Source: Aselliscus stoliczkanus (Eukaryota > Chordata > Mammalia > Chiroptera > Hipposideridae). Taken from it: a stretch of 64,000 bases of DNA. Shown one piece after another: positions 37,721-49,670 of the stretch (its first letter is position 1; each line of letters starts with the position of its first letter). The DNA is taken from the NCBI GenBank assembly GCA_033961575.1, contig CM066732.1:75926687-75990686 (forward strand), given 5' to 3'. The position numbers and the translations under genes were made by a program. Under the pieces are notes generated by a model. That model was not told the origin of the DNA and did not search any database. It saw only the letters and a program-made list of their open reading frames with translations.

Positions 37721-38519
37721 ACACTAAAATTTACACTCCAAACCAGTACACTGAGGGTGAAAGAGAGCTATTAATAATTATGCCAGGACAACAGGCTTAA
37801 GCTAGGACAACCCTAAACTAACCAGATGTGGTCATCCTATCAAAATGTAGGCTGATACCAAAATGCAATACTTAACTGTATGAGAGACTCAAGGTCATCA
37901 TTAATTTCAATCATATAATGTGCCAGCATGCTGATTTGCGAGTCTCCTGAAATACATACATGATTGCTCTTAAGTAACCTCAGAAGGGTTAACTGGCTTT
38001 TTACGCTGCTTTTATTTTTTGTTTTGTAGCTTTCCTTATGACTTTCATACTTGTAAACTCTCAGACAATTGCATTTTGCTATTATCAGTATGTTTTACCT
38101 GTAGTAGCTTCTCAAAATCGTTGCTTTTCGTCTCGTGTGGATTTGGAAATCCAAGTTAGAATTTTTTTTCTAAGACTCAGAGTGAGTTGGCTTGAGAGCA
38201 AAATGCCCAAGCACGTGAACCTTCTAACATTCCTTTTGGCTGTTTAAAGAAGTTTGGTGTACTTCCTGGGTTTTGGTTTTCTTTCTTTTATAAGTAAGGA
38301 ATGTAAGATAGCTGAGCTATAGATAAAGGAGGCATCATTGTATCCCAGCAAGCTGTCTAAAATATTAATATTTAAAGAAGTCATATTTGCCTTTGACTAC
38401 CTGTATCATTAAAGGCACACAAAGAAATTTGTTCCCCTTCATAAAAGAAAGGTTTATTCTCGATCAACTTTTTTAAATTATTGAAAGATAAGCAAAGTAA
38501 TCTTTAAAAATATAAAAAG
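37721..38519. other. Unique intergenic sequence
   Basis: No gene or recognised repeat in about 800 bases. Confidence 0.45.
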
Positions 38520-38532
38520 CCAATTGACTTTT

Positions 38533-38656
38533 GTTTTTTTTTTAATTTTTTTTTTTTTTTTTTGAGGGCAGTATCACTGGCCTTCATATGTGGGACCGAA
38601 CCGGGGCCGCTGGCTTCCCAAGCCAGCGCTTAACCACCGCGCCACTCGGCTGGCCC
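38533..38656 (-). mobile_element. Short tRNA-derived SINE
   Basis: Minus-strand short form with a long T tract at its left. CCAATTGACTT flanks it at about 38520-38530 and 38657-38667. Confidence 0.92.
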
Positions 38657-38659
38657 CCA

Positions 38660-39780
38660 ATTGACTTCTTTTTAGCCTGTGTGATTTTTGTTGCATGTAC
38701 TCTAGACATGCTTGCTTGGATTACTCTTTATCTACATAAATAAATACTTTTCATTTATTCTTGACTGCTGACAGCTAATTTGATTATGCATACACAACAT
38801 TTTAGTAGTTCATGTGGCATAACAAAAATTTGGAATAGATATTTGTTCAAATGTATAATTTTCTCACAGAAATGAGAAAGCACTTAATGGTAAACTATTT
38901 TTTTGTAACACTTCTTTCTCATTTTATATATTTTTAATAGTGGAATTTCAAATATTTCCTTTGGGAAGTTGATAGTTACTAAGTGAATCAGAAAATTCCT
39001 GGGCATATTGCCTGAAGCCTGCTATGTGTTCCTGTGAGCTGATGGAGTCTTTTTTTTTTTTTTAAATTAGCTGCAAAATAATAATCACAGATAAAAAGAA
39101 AGGCAGTTCCAAAATTGGCATAATTAGACACAATTTTGTAGAAGATAAAAAAGGCAGCAGAGTGTTTTGTTCTATAAATCATAAAACTTTGCTATACCAC
39201 ACAAGAAATAAGTTACTAAAGAGATGTAGACTTCATGAAATAAGTGGAAAATAATTTTATGTGAGGATGAAATTAATGTTTATACTTTTTTTGTAAAATA
39301 GCTATGGATCAAAGATTGAGAGAAAGTGACATTCCCTTTACTTATTACTGCTTATTGATAATTGCGTTATGAAGAAATACATAAAAATTTTATATGGTTT
39401 CCATTTCAAAAAGTTTATATAAGGGTGGAGGGAATGAGGAATTAGCAATATTTGTGTTAGCCACTTTCCTAATTTGAAATATATGTAGAATTTAGAATGT
39501 ATCTGGTTTTTCTTAGGCTTAGTTGATATTTTAAAGAAAAAAAATAAAATTGTTGATTTATAGTTTTTAATACTGTTACATATTGAGTAATGTGTACACT
39601 TTGAAATTGCTGCATTAGAATTATGTTTGTTATGAAGTTGATTTAGCAGTACTTCCCTCCTTATTTTTGGTTTGTTCATCTGCCTGCTAAAGGAAAATGC
39701 TTTATAGTTATAGTACAGTAGTTCTTAAGAAATACCAGATAATTGAATTAGATCGATATCTTGTATCCTGGTTATAAGTA
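38660..39780. other. Unique AT-rich intergenic sequence
   Basis: No recognised element. The frame at 39338-39679 is Lys/Asn/Ile-rich, as expected from composition alone. Confidence 0.45.
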
Positions 39781-39794
39781 AAAGTTTTGGGATT

Positions 39795-39899
39795 GGGCCG
39801 GCCGAGTGGCGCGGTGGTTAAGAGCTGGCTTGGGATGCCAGTGGCCCCGATTTGGGTCCCACATATGAGGGCCAGTGACACTGTCCTCAAAAAAAAAAA
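39795..39899 (+). mobile_element. Short tRNA-derived SINE
   Basis: Near-consensus copy with head GGGCCGGCCGAGTGGCGCGG. Perfect duplication AAAGTTTTGGGATT at 39781-39794 and 39900-39913. Confidence 0.95.
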
Positions 39900-40029
39900 A
39901 AAGTTTTGGGATTAGCCAAAGTGTCATTCAGTGTCATTGTCACTACAACAAAAAACTTTCCTTCTCTGAGCTGGATGTTTTATTTCATTCAGATTATCTC
40001 TTGTAAATATAGTTTATATTCTTCTGGGT

Positions 40030-40204
40030 AACTTTAAAAAAAATTTTTTTTGTTAGTTTCAGATGTACAAAACAACAGTGATTAGACATTTATATACCTC
40101 ACAAAGTGATAACCCCAGTAAGTCTATTATTCGTCTGACACTGTACATAGTTATTACAATATTGTTAACTATATTCCCTATGCTGTACTTTACATCCTTG
40201 TGAC
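40030..40204 (-). mobile_element. L1 3' UTR piece adjoining LINE copy B
   Basis: TTAGTTTCAGATGTACAAAA and CTATGCTGTACTTTACATCC are L1 3' UTR sequence that repeats, in diverged form, at 40215-40390. Two L1-family 3' ends therefore lie side by side. This one may belong to the host L1 continuing at 43895-44705. Confidence 0.6.
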
Positions 40205-43200
40205 TATTTATTTTAATTGTAGTTGACATTCAATATTATTAGTTTCAGGTATACAGCATAGCGGTTAGACATTTATATAAATTATGAACTGATCCCCCGA
40301 TAAGTCTACTCCTCACCTGACACTATACAGAGTTTTTACAACGTTATTAACTATATTCCTTATATTGTACTTTACATTCCCATGACTCTTTTGTAACAAC
40401 CAATTTGTACTTCCTAATTCCTTCCCCCTTTTCACCCATTCCCAACTGCGCTCCCATCAGGCAACCATCAAAATGTTCTCTGTATCTATGAGTTTGTTTC
40501 TTTTTTGTTTCTTTGTTTATTCTATTCTTTAGATTTCACATATAAGCAAAATCAAATTGCATCTGTCTTTCGCTGTCTGACATCACTCAGCACAGTACAC
40601 TCCAGGCCCACCCATGCCGCCACAAATGGCAAGAACCCGTTCCCTTCCATGGCTGAGCAATATTCCGTTGTATGTTCGTACAACTACTCTTTATCCATTC
40701 ATCCATTTGCACACCCAGGCTGCCTCCACATCTTGGCCATTGTAAACAATGCTGCAATGAACATATGGATGCATATGTTCCCTTGAAGTAGCGTTTTGGG
40801 TTTCTTTGGATAAATACCCAGAGTGGGATTACTGGGTCCTTTGTCACTTGTTATGGCCTTTGTTTTAAAGTCCATTTTGTCTGGTATAAGCTTTGCTACC
40901 ACAGCTTTATTTTTTTTGTTTCTATTTTCATAAAATATTTTTTTTCCCATCCCTTTACTTTTAGTCTGTGTGTCTCTGTTGATCTGAAGTGAGTCTCTTA
41001 TAGGCAGTATATGCAATGGCCTTGTTTTCTTATTCACCCAGCCCCCCATCTTTTGACTGGAGCATTCAATCCATTTACATCGAAAGTGATTTTTGATAGA
41101 TATGTAGTTATTGCCTTTTTATTCATTTTTCTTTTTCTTAAGTCCCTCTAACATTCCTTGTAATACTGGTTTGGTGGTGAGGATCTCCTATAGCTTTTTC
41201 TTGTCTGGGAAGCTCTTTAGCTGTCCTTCAATTCTAAATGATAGCTTTGCTGGGTAGAGTAATCTTGGTTGTAGGGTCTTGCTTTTCATCACTTTGAATA
41301 TTCCCTGGCAATCCCTCTAGCCTGCAAAATTTCTGTTGAGAAATCATATGATAGTCTTACAGGAGCTCCCTTGTAGGTAACTAATTGCTTTTCTCTTGCT
41401 GCTCTTAAGGTTCTCTCTTTGTCTTTAAACTTAGGCATTTTAACTATGATGTGTCTTGGTATGGGCCTCTTTGGGTTCATCTTGCTTGGGACTCTGTGCT
41501 TCCTGGGCTTGTATATCTATTTTCTTTACTAGGTTAGGGAAGTTTTCAGTCATTATTCAAATAGGTTTTCCTTGCTCTCTCACTTCTCCATCTGGTATCT
41601 CTATGATGCAAATGTTGACGCACTTGATGTTATCCCAGAGGCCCCTTAAAATCTAGTATTTTGGGATTTTTTTTTTTCTTTTTGCTGTTCTGATTGGATG
41701 TCTTCTAAATCGTTATCTTCTAAATCATTGATTAAATTCTTGCCTCATCTAATCTATGGTTGATTCCCCCTAATGTATTTTGCATTTCAGTTATTGTAGG
41801 CTTTATTTCTGACTTTTATTTTTCCTTTTTTTAAAAAAACCTCTATTGGGGAACAATGTGCTTTTTCAGGGAACACTGAGTTTTTTGCAGGATCCAACAG
41901 CTCCAAGTCAAATTGTTGTCCTTCAGTCTTACTTGTGGAGGGCTCAGCCCAGCTCCAAGTCCAGTTGCCATCCTCAGTGCAGTTGCTGGGGTCGCAGCCC
42001 ACCATCCCATGCAGGAGTCAAACCTGCAAACTTGTTGTCAAGAAGAGCATGCACTGTAACCAGCTGAGCCATCCAGCCGTCCCCAGCAGCTCACTGTCAG
42101 CTCAGCTGCAGTTGAGCCCAAGTTGTTATCTTAATCTAGTTGTAGAGGGTGCAGCTCGCTGGCCCATGTGGGAATCAAACTGGCAACCCTGTTGCTCAGA
42201 GCACGCGCTCTAACCAACTGAGCCACCCATCCACCTCTATTTCTTACTTTTTAAAAAAAATTTTCTATCTCCATTTTCATGTTTTCTTTTTGTTGACATT
42301 CTCCCTGAGATCATTGAGCATCCTTATAAGCTGTGTTTTGAACTCTGCATCTGGTAAATTGTCTGTCTCCATTATGTTTGGTTCTTTATCCAGAGCTTTG
42401 TTCTCTTCTTTCATTTGGGACATGTTTCTTTGTCTCCCAACTTTGGCTGCCTCCCTGTGTTTGTTTCTATATAGGGCTGCTATGCCTCCTGGTCTTGGGA
42501 GAGTGGTCTTATGTAGTAGATGTCCTGTGGGGCCCAGTGGTGTAGTCTCCCTGATCACCAGAGCCATGTGCTCCAGGTGTGTTCCTCGTATGGGTTGTGT
42601 GTGTCCTCCTCTTGTATTTGAGACTTGATTGTTGTTTGCACATAAGTAAGAGGGATTGACCCTCAAGCTCATTGGTTGTGACAATTGGCCATGACTACAG
42701 TGGAGGAGCTGTGGTGCAGGGTCTGACCCTACAGAGCAGGATTCACTTTAGTGGGGCTCTAGTGGCTACCTACTCTGCTTTTTGGGTATGTCATCCTTGG
42801 AGGTGGCTGGATGATATTGGTCACTGGGCCTGCCAGCCCCAGGGCCTCCTGAGAGGGGACCCACTGCAGACCAACTTCAGCTGCAGTCTGTACTCTGGCT
42901 GGGGCCACCTGGCATGAGCCACAAAGCAATCCAGAGTTGGCTGCCGCCCATGTTGTGCTTAAAGGTATCTTGAGAGGCCAAGCTGCAAACCATGGCTGGC
43001 AGTCACTGGTGCTTGGCTTAGGGCTGCTCAGCCAGGGGGGTGGGACAGGCCAAAGCCAGATGCTGCTTGTTTGGGTTTTGTGAACCTTTGAGAGATTTTA
43101 GGAAAGTCCCGCAGCATGAGCCAAGGCAGGCCATTTATATGGAAAATACACTGAAAGTGATTTCAGTGTGTTCGAAAGTTGGGTGGAGCGTGGTCTCAGG

Positions 43201-43890
43201 GAGTCACTAGGGCGGGCTGACTAAAGGTGAAAGCCAGTTTGGTGGAGACTCAGATATGGCGCCTGTCTGTGTCTGCAAGCAGGGAGTGGGAGGTATGAAC
43301 AAAGAAACAATGGCTCCCGCCAGCTCCTAACCTGGGAGAAAGCGGCCCCTCCAGCACTCATCCTGGAGCCAGACAATTCAGTTCCTCCCTGTATATTCTT
43401 GGCGTCTTTCAAGCTGCTGCCCCAATACTGGAGCACAGAGCAAGTGAGTCCATGAGTGAGTAATCCATGCACAGTCCCTTTAAAGAGGAGTGCCTGGGAC
43501 TCCAGCTGCCCTCCATCTTGCTCAGCCACAATCTCTGCTGGCTTTCACAGCCAAAAGGTATGGGGACTTCTCTCCCTGGCACTGCAACCCTGGGCTGGGG
43601 AGGGAATGAGACCCCTTGCTTCTCAGAGGGGAACCTCTGCAGCCAAAATATTGCTCCCAATTTTTAATGGTCACACATGGGTGTGGGACCAGCCTGTTCC
43701 ATGTCTCTACCCCTCCTAACAGTCTTGAGGTGGCTTTTTCTGTATGTCTGTAGTTGTAGGGCTTCAGTTCAGTTAGATATCAGGCGATTCTCAATGATGG
43801 TTGTTTTGTAGTTTAGTTGTAATTGATGCAGCCCTGACAGGAGGTGAGCACATCATTTACCTCTTCCGCCATCTTGACCAGCTCTCAAGC
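40205..43890 (-). mobile_element. HAL1-like (ORF2-deleted) L1-family LINE, copy B
   Basis: On the minus strand a 5' UTR starts at about 43890 (CAAGATGGCGGAAGAGG). ORF1 pieces follow at 42684-42277 (NMSQMKEENKALDKEPN) and 41480-41289 (PRHIIVKMPKFKDKERTLRA, LVTYKGAPVRLS). Then comes a jump near 40850 into the extreme end of ORF2 and the 3' UTR. As in copy A, almost all of ORF2 is missing and the join is at the same place. It is about 3.25 kb without the SINE it contains. Frames are broken. Confidence 0.78.
41818..42236 (-). mobile_element. Dimeric tRNA-derived SINE (Rhinolophus-type)
   Basis: On the minus strand, two tRNA-like units occur in tandem. The first has GGATGGCTCAGTTGGTTAGA-like head and GAGCGCGTGCTCTGAGCAAC; the second has GGATGGCTCAGCTGGTTACA. 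Both are followed by GCAACTGGACTTGGAGCTG-like bodies. Flanks of about 16 bp, TTTATTTCTGACTTTT and TCTATTTCTTACTTTT, suggest a diverged duplication. I recall this SINE type from horseshoe-bat DNA, which is the main taxonomic clue. Confidence 0.78.
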
Positions 43891-43892
43891 TA

Positions 43893-44705
43893 GTGTTTTG
43901 GATTTCTTTGGATAAATACCAAGGAGTGGAGTTACTGGGTGATAAGATAGATCTATTTTTAAATTTTTGAGAAACTTCTGTTCTGTTTTCCATAGTGGCT
44001 GCACTAATTTGCAATCCTGCCAATAATCACAAGAGTTCCCTTTTCTTCACATCTTCGCCAACATTTCTTATTCACTTATTGGTGATGGCCATTCTGACAG
44101 GTGCAAGGTGGTGTCTCACTGTGGTTTTTATTTGCATTTCTCTGGTGTTTAGTGATGTTGAGCATCTTTTCATATGTCTATTGGCCATCTCTATGTCCTC
44201 ATTGGAGAAATATCTATTCAGGTCCTCTCACCATTTGTTAATTGGATTGTTTGGGGTTTTTTTGGTGTTGAGTTGTATGATTTTTTTAAAATAAATTTTG
44301 AATTTTAACACCTTATCAGATGTATCATTGGGGAATACCTTCTCCCATTCAGTAGGGTGTCTTTTCATTTTGTTGATGATTTCCTTTGCTGTGCAAAAAG
44401 TTATTAGTTTGACGTAGTCCCATTTGTTCTTTTTTTTTTTCTTTTGTTTCCCTTGCCCAAGGAGATAGATCAGTGAAAATATTACTAAGAGCAATGTCAG
44501 AGTTTACTGCCTATGTTTTCTTCTAGGAGTTTTATAGTTTAAGGTCTTACACTTAAATCTTTAATCCATTTTGAGTTTATTCTTGTATATGGAGTAAGAG
44601 GGTGGTCCAGTGTTTTTGTTTGTTTGTTTTTTGTTTTTGTTTTTGTTTTTATGTATCTGTCCAGTTTTCCCAACACCAGTTATTGAATAGACTGTCTTTA
44701 CTGGA
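43893..44705 (-). mobile_element. L1 ORF2 C-terminal half (host of LINE copy B)
   Basis: Minus-strand ORF2 phrases run from the region above TTTAATCCATTTTGAGTTTA to GATAAATACCAAGGAGTGG, where the text breaks and copy B starts. It includes the usual AGTCCCATTTGTTC and CACTGTGGTTTTTATTTGC blocks. Inactive. Confidence 0.8.
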
Positions 44706-44928
44706 TAACTCTTTAAAATAATTGTAATTTTGCCTTTTGAGCTCCTTCTTTTGCTTGGCCCATTCCAAACTCTTTGGAGTATACTTTCTCTTCTAATAAT
44801 GGTACTTGAGCCACTGTCTTCTGCTTTGGCACTCTTCTATTTCTTTGAAGTATACTATCTCTTCTAAAAATTGCTCTTTCACTGCTTAAAAACAAAATCA
44901 TAATTTTATTTAAAATATAACATATGTT

Positions 44929-45045
44929 GGGCCGGCCGAGTGGCGCGGTGGTTTAGAGCTGGCTTGGGATGCCAGCGGCCCCGGTTCGGATCCACATGTG
45001 AGGGCCAGTGACACAGCGACACTGCCCTTTAAAAAAAATAAAAAA
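44929..45045 (+). mobile_element. Short tRNA-derived SINE
   Basis: GGGCCGGCCGAGTGGCGCGG head and hairpin region, with a small duplication ACACAGCGACAC near the end and an AT-rich tail. Confidence 0.9.
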
Positions 45046-45864
45046 TAAAATATAATATAATATTTGTTCAGTGTGGAACCTCTGCAAAATAAAGAAAAGA
45101 ACAAATAAGGAAGTTAAATCATGAGCTAATTTTAAATGCTGCAGACAAATTACTTGTATTAAACTCTTATGACTGTTAGGAAGATTCCTGTAGTTAAAAC
45201 TGGTTTTAAGTTATTTGTATATGCTGGTAAGAGGAGAGACTTTATCCTTAAATATTGTCTGTGCAAATTTCTTAGTATTTTTCATCCCAGCAAGAGAACT
45301 GTGTTGTGGTCCTAGTCACAGAGGAGCAGATTTGGATCTTGAAAATTATACACCTCAATGCTTCCTGTATGACTTGGTGCTATCTACCATACATATTTGA
45401 AGCCACAAAATTTCCCTGTATTTCTCCTCCTACCTACTTTTGTTCCATTGGGATTTGATAATAGGCAATTCTTGCATAATTTAACTGTTGCCCAAAGGAA
45501 TTATTTTACAACATAGTTTCCAATGTATCAGGACTCTACTTTTTATGGTACACTTAATAAAGCCCAGCTAGTTCCTGGTGCACAGTGTAAATAAACCATC
45601 CTTTAATCTACTTTGTACCATGCTAAAAGATTTAAAGTGAAATATAATGTATATATTTTGCACTAAGCCAGAAACAATGTATATTTAAGAGTTTATGTTT
45701 TGTGTTCCAAGAGAGTATGATAATCCCTGTGAGTAAAGAAACATAAGATTTCAGTTTATTGTGGAGAAATTTGAAGGCTATGATTTATCCTGGCCATAGT
45801 AAATCAATCACTCTGGAAATTTATCTCTGTTTCCCAATTACTCAGATCATTAGGTCAAATTCAG
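45046..45864. other. Unique intergenic sequence
   Basis: No recognised gene or repeat in about 800 bases. Confidence 0.45.
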
Positions 45865-46375
45865 TTCAGTTCAACAAACATGAAGCACCTTTCATGGTCT
45901 CATGCAGTTTATAGTGATATAGGAAAGGCAATCAAATAAACTAATAATTATAATATAACGTGATAAGGGGAAATGATTAATTTTGGAGTTGTACAGGCTT
46001 CAAGAAGGCCTTATAGAAGTAATGTTTGAGCTGAGCTGTGGAGGATGATGGAGTTCACAAGGACTCAGTATGAAAGGATGGTCCTGGAGAAAGAAAAACT
46101 GTTTAGAGGCCCTGCAAATAGTTCATTACAGCAGTTTAGGCTAGTGTGAAGCACTATGATGAGAGAAGTGCAGGAGAGGTGGGAAAGAGCTAGATCATCG
46201 AGGGCAGTGCAAACGAACATGAAACCTGTGCATGATGAGGAGCCAGAGCAGGGTTATAAACAGAGAAGTGGCGTGATCTTTCTGAACCACAAATATGATC
46301 TTTTTATGACTATGTTGAGAATGCATGAGAGGGTGAGGAAATTGGAGGCAGTTAGGAGGCCTGAATTAAGACAGT
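45865..46375 (-). mobile_element. L2 fragment, reverse orientation
   Basis: Strings CTTCAAGAAGGCCTTATAG, TTTGAGCTGAGCTGTGGAGG and AGCAGGGTTATAAACAGAG follow L2 order on the opposite strand. The 73-residue frame at 46156 is part of it. Confidence 0.7.
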
Positions 46376-46820
46376 GACAAGTGGCTTTAGGGTGAATATT
46401 TGAGAGGTATGTAGGGGAATTTAAGGGACTTGATCGATTTCATAATTAAATGAAAGAGTGTAAGGCTTTAATCATTATTTAGAAAATGTTAGCTATATTT
46501 TAAGTATTATTGACATTTAAGATCATTTAAGCATCAAATTGGCTCAGAAAAGAAAAGATTTAACAGGAAATCTGTAAAATGTAAATGGAAAAGAATTAAA
46601 CACATTTTTAACGAAGGTAACATTTTCAAAAGCTTGAAATAAATCATTGACTAAAAAGTCATAGGTCTGCTATTTGAATTTTTAAGCCTGGTTTGTAGTA
46701 ATTTTCATATAACAGTGGTTTCAATAGATAGGAAAAATTTTAAACTACCATAGCTGTAGCATCTTTGAAATGAAATATCCTATAGTTTTAAAAATCACAG
46801 TTGAGTTTTTCTTTTTCTTT

Positions 46821-47231
46821 TTTTAATAGGATTTTACTGGGAAATTGGGTGAGGGGAACAGACAAGTTGCAGTCCTTTTGTTCTTCAGTCTAGTTGTGGG
46901 GGACATTGCTTCACTGGCCCATGTTGGTATTACATTGTGCTCTTCCCGGGTGAGACCTCTGGTCACTGGCCTCTGGCTGGCTGCTCATGGCAGCTCACGC
47001 TGGCTGCCAGCCACTTACTGTAGCTTATGGCAGCCCTCTGAAGCAGGCACTGCAGCCTACACTGTTGCAGGTGACTCACGGCAGCCCAGCTCCAGGTTGA
47101 GCTGTTGTTCACCATCTTTGCTGTAGAGGGCAGTGTCACTGGCTCTCATATGTGGGATTTGAACAAGGGCCCTGCTGCTCAGAGCTGGCATCCCAAGCCA
47201 GCTCTTAACCAATGCACCACTCGGCCGGCCC
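46821..47231 (-). mobile_element. Long composite SINE
   Basis: Head at right (CACTCGGCCGGCCC), C-rich tail at left, somewhat degraded. It lies about 100 bases from an oppositely oriented copy at 47332. Confidence 0.88.
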
Positions 47232-47331
47232 TGTATTTTTCTATTATTCTGCATGTGAGCATTTATTGTAAAATTTTTGTCTGTCCACATATAACCCATG
47301 GCTGAATGCCTAGATCAAAGATTTTAGAAGG

Positions 47332-47762
47332 GGGGCCGGCCGAGTGGCGCATTGGTTAAGCGCTGGTTTTGGGATGCCAGCGGCCCTGGTTCGGATCCCA
47401 CATGAGGGCCAGTGACACTGCCCTCTACAGCTAACAACAACTCCACCTGGAGCTGGGCTGTGCGAGCCCCGGTGATGGTGTGGGCTGCAGTGGGCTGCCA
47501 CAGGCTGCAGTGAGTGGCCCGCAGCCAGCGTGAGCGGCTGGCAGCCAAGCGTGAGCTGCCAATAGCCGCGATGAGCGACATCCAGAGGCCAGCGACCGAT
47601 CTGCCTCATCCGGGAAGAGCACAATGACGATACCAACAGTGAAGCAACATCCTCCGCAACTAAAACTGAAGAACAAGAAGATAGCAACTTGTCTGTTCCC
47701 CTTCCCCGATTCCCCAATGCTGTTCCCCTCCACCAATCCCCAATAAAATCTTTAAAAAAAAA
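47332..47762 (+). mobile_element. Long composite SINE
   Basis: Head GGGGCCGGCCGAGTGGCGC, body and AATAAAATCTTT tail. Perfect duplication AAAGATTTTAGAAGG at 47317-47331 and 47763-47777, sharing a G with the SINE start. Confidence 0.95.
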
Positions 47763-47777
47763 AAAGATTTTAGAAGG

Positions 47778-48555
47778 AATTTAACAATGTTTTTCATCAC
47801 ATAATCTGTTCATTAGAGAAAGTCTGGCCCATTCTGCTGGTGATAGAAGATGGAATTTTCAGGTCATCTGAAAGATCACCTGTCTTCTATTAAAGAAGAT
47901 TTTTAATCCTTCCTAGTAAATAAATGCTATTTATAAACATAATGTTTTAATTCCTTTCACAAATACTATCCAGAAGCAAAGATTCCTCTTTTTTCACCAA
48001 CTAGTAATAAAATTACTTAATCTTATTAATTTTAAATACTGGTTTTATGGTAAAAAAATAAATTCACTTTTCTAAAAGGCCTTATACTCATCAGGAAGCA
48101 TTATTGAGTGTCTATTTGTAGAACATCATTCTGGCCATCCTGAGAAATAAACTTCTCAAGGGCAATTTTATAATCCAGTTGGAGGGACAAAATAGACCTG
48201 TGAACTGATAAGTATTCAGTGATACGCAAATGAATAAGTACTATTGGTAATGCAAGAAAAAGAGGAATCAAAAGAGTTTCTGGAAGTGAGTTTTAAAACA
48301 GAACTGAGAGAAAATAAATGTGTTGTATTTTTTAAATCAAGACATTTTCCCTTCAAATATAGAATTATTATTTGAAATGAGGTTCCAACAGCCTCTTTCT
48401 TCACTGAGCATATCTCCTTAACATCAAGAACAAAAAGGGCCTTCTTATCACCACTTCCATTAAATCATTTAGGAAAAAGACCAAGGCCAAAATAGAGACT
48501 ACTTTGTGAGTGCTGTGTTCCACATGAGTATTTGTCATGGAGCCCTGAGTTTTCG
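47778..48555. other. Unique AT-rich intergenic sequence
   Basis: No recognised gene or repeat. Confidence 0.45.
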
Positions 48556-48981
48556 CAGGTGTTTTTAACCTTTTCTTGTGCTATGGATCCCTTTGGCAGA
48601 CTGGCAAAACCTATGAATCTCTTCTGAGAATAATGTTTTAATAATAATATATGTATTTATCAATCAAAATTATAATACCTTAATATGTATGCTTCTTTAT
48701 TAACGATATCTAATGGCAGTGTATTAACTACCATAATATGTAGCGATGAATGTAAATGATACCTTGAGATAGCTGAACTAACATGAAAGTGTGTGATTTC
48801 TGTTGGTGATGAACACAGGGATACTGCTGCTACTGTGGTTTATGGCCTATATTCATACTTGAAGGAACTGGTAGATTTCAAATAGTGATTAGTTAAAATA
48901 AAGATGTAATATTTCATGAGTCCCCTGAATTCTTCCCATAGATCCCTTGGGGGTCAAATGACTCCAGATTAAGAAACCCTG
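48556..48981. mobile_element. Ancient hAT-like non-autonomous DNA transposon
   Basis: Ends CAGGTGTTTTTAACC and GATTAAGAAACCCTG are inverted repeats. The flanking 8-mers AGTTTTCG and TGGTTTCG agree at 6 of 8 positions, as expected for an old hAT 8-bp target duplication. No transposase remains. Confidence 0.65.
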
Positions 48982-49420
48982 TGGTTTCGCAATTACCTGA
49001 GAAGCCCCAGGAAGTAAAAGACTGAATGAATAGGGTTCATATACACTTCAAAGAAACTGCTTTTCATTTGTTTTATATATTGTAATTCCATATAAGATTT
49101 CATTTGGAATAAAAATGCTTTCTGGAGCTAAATAATGTGTAACTTTGAAAACAACTGTAAATGAAAAAAAATTGATTATCTTTTTTGAACTTAAAAGTTT
49201 CTCTTGTAAATATTATAAGCACATTAGTGCATCATCAAGTGTATAGCCCTGGAAATAGAGATTTAGAAGTCGAAAGTATATAGTTGAAGCCATGGAACAT
49301 CAATTAGATTGTCCAGCAATAATCTGTGTGTGATGTAGCATGAGAAGAGAAGGAGGCCAAGCAGTAGGCACAAGAAGAGAAGCCTGGAAAAAAGATGATA
49401 AGAAAGGTAGGTGGGAGAAC

Positions 49421-49670
49421 GCAACCTCCGTAGTATTACAAAGCAAAGGGTGTCAAATGCTGCAAAGATGTTACATACGATGAGAACAAAAAAGAATACA
49501 CCGAATTTGGCCACAAGGAGGTCAGTGACCTTTTCTATGGCATTTTCAGCAGAGTGGGGAGGGCAGATGCCAGATTGAAATGGCTTGAAGACTGAACAAG
49601 AGATGGAGTGGAGGCTGTATAGTACACACCAGTGTTTTTCAAACATCTGTAGGAAAGTACAGTATGTGTG
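49421..49670 (-). mobile_element. L2 fragment, reverse orientation
   Basis: GGCCACAAGGAGGTCAGTGA and CCAGATTGAAATGGCTTGAA match the L2 ORF2 3' region on the minus strand. Confidence 0.65.

Noticed and set aside
39795..39870. tRNA gene
   Set aside because: The head has A- and B-box-like motifs and an anticodon-like hairpin, but the T-stem does not pair and the unit carries an A-tail and target duplications, so it is a SINE.
42277..42684. 135-codon minus-strand frame as a host gene
   Set aside because: Its second half is L1 ORF1 N-terminal sequence (NMSQMKEENK) and its first half is LINE leader.
49263..49646. 127-codon minus-strand frame with hydrophobic segments
   Set aside because: It overlaps reverse-oriented L2 sequence; the hydrophobicity comes from antisense AG-rich composition.
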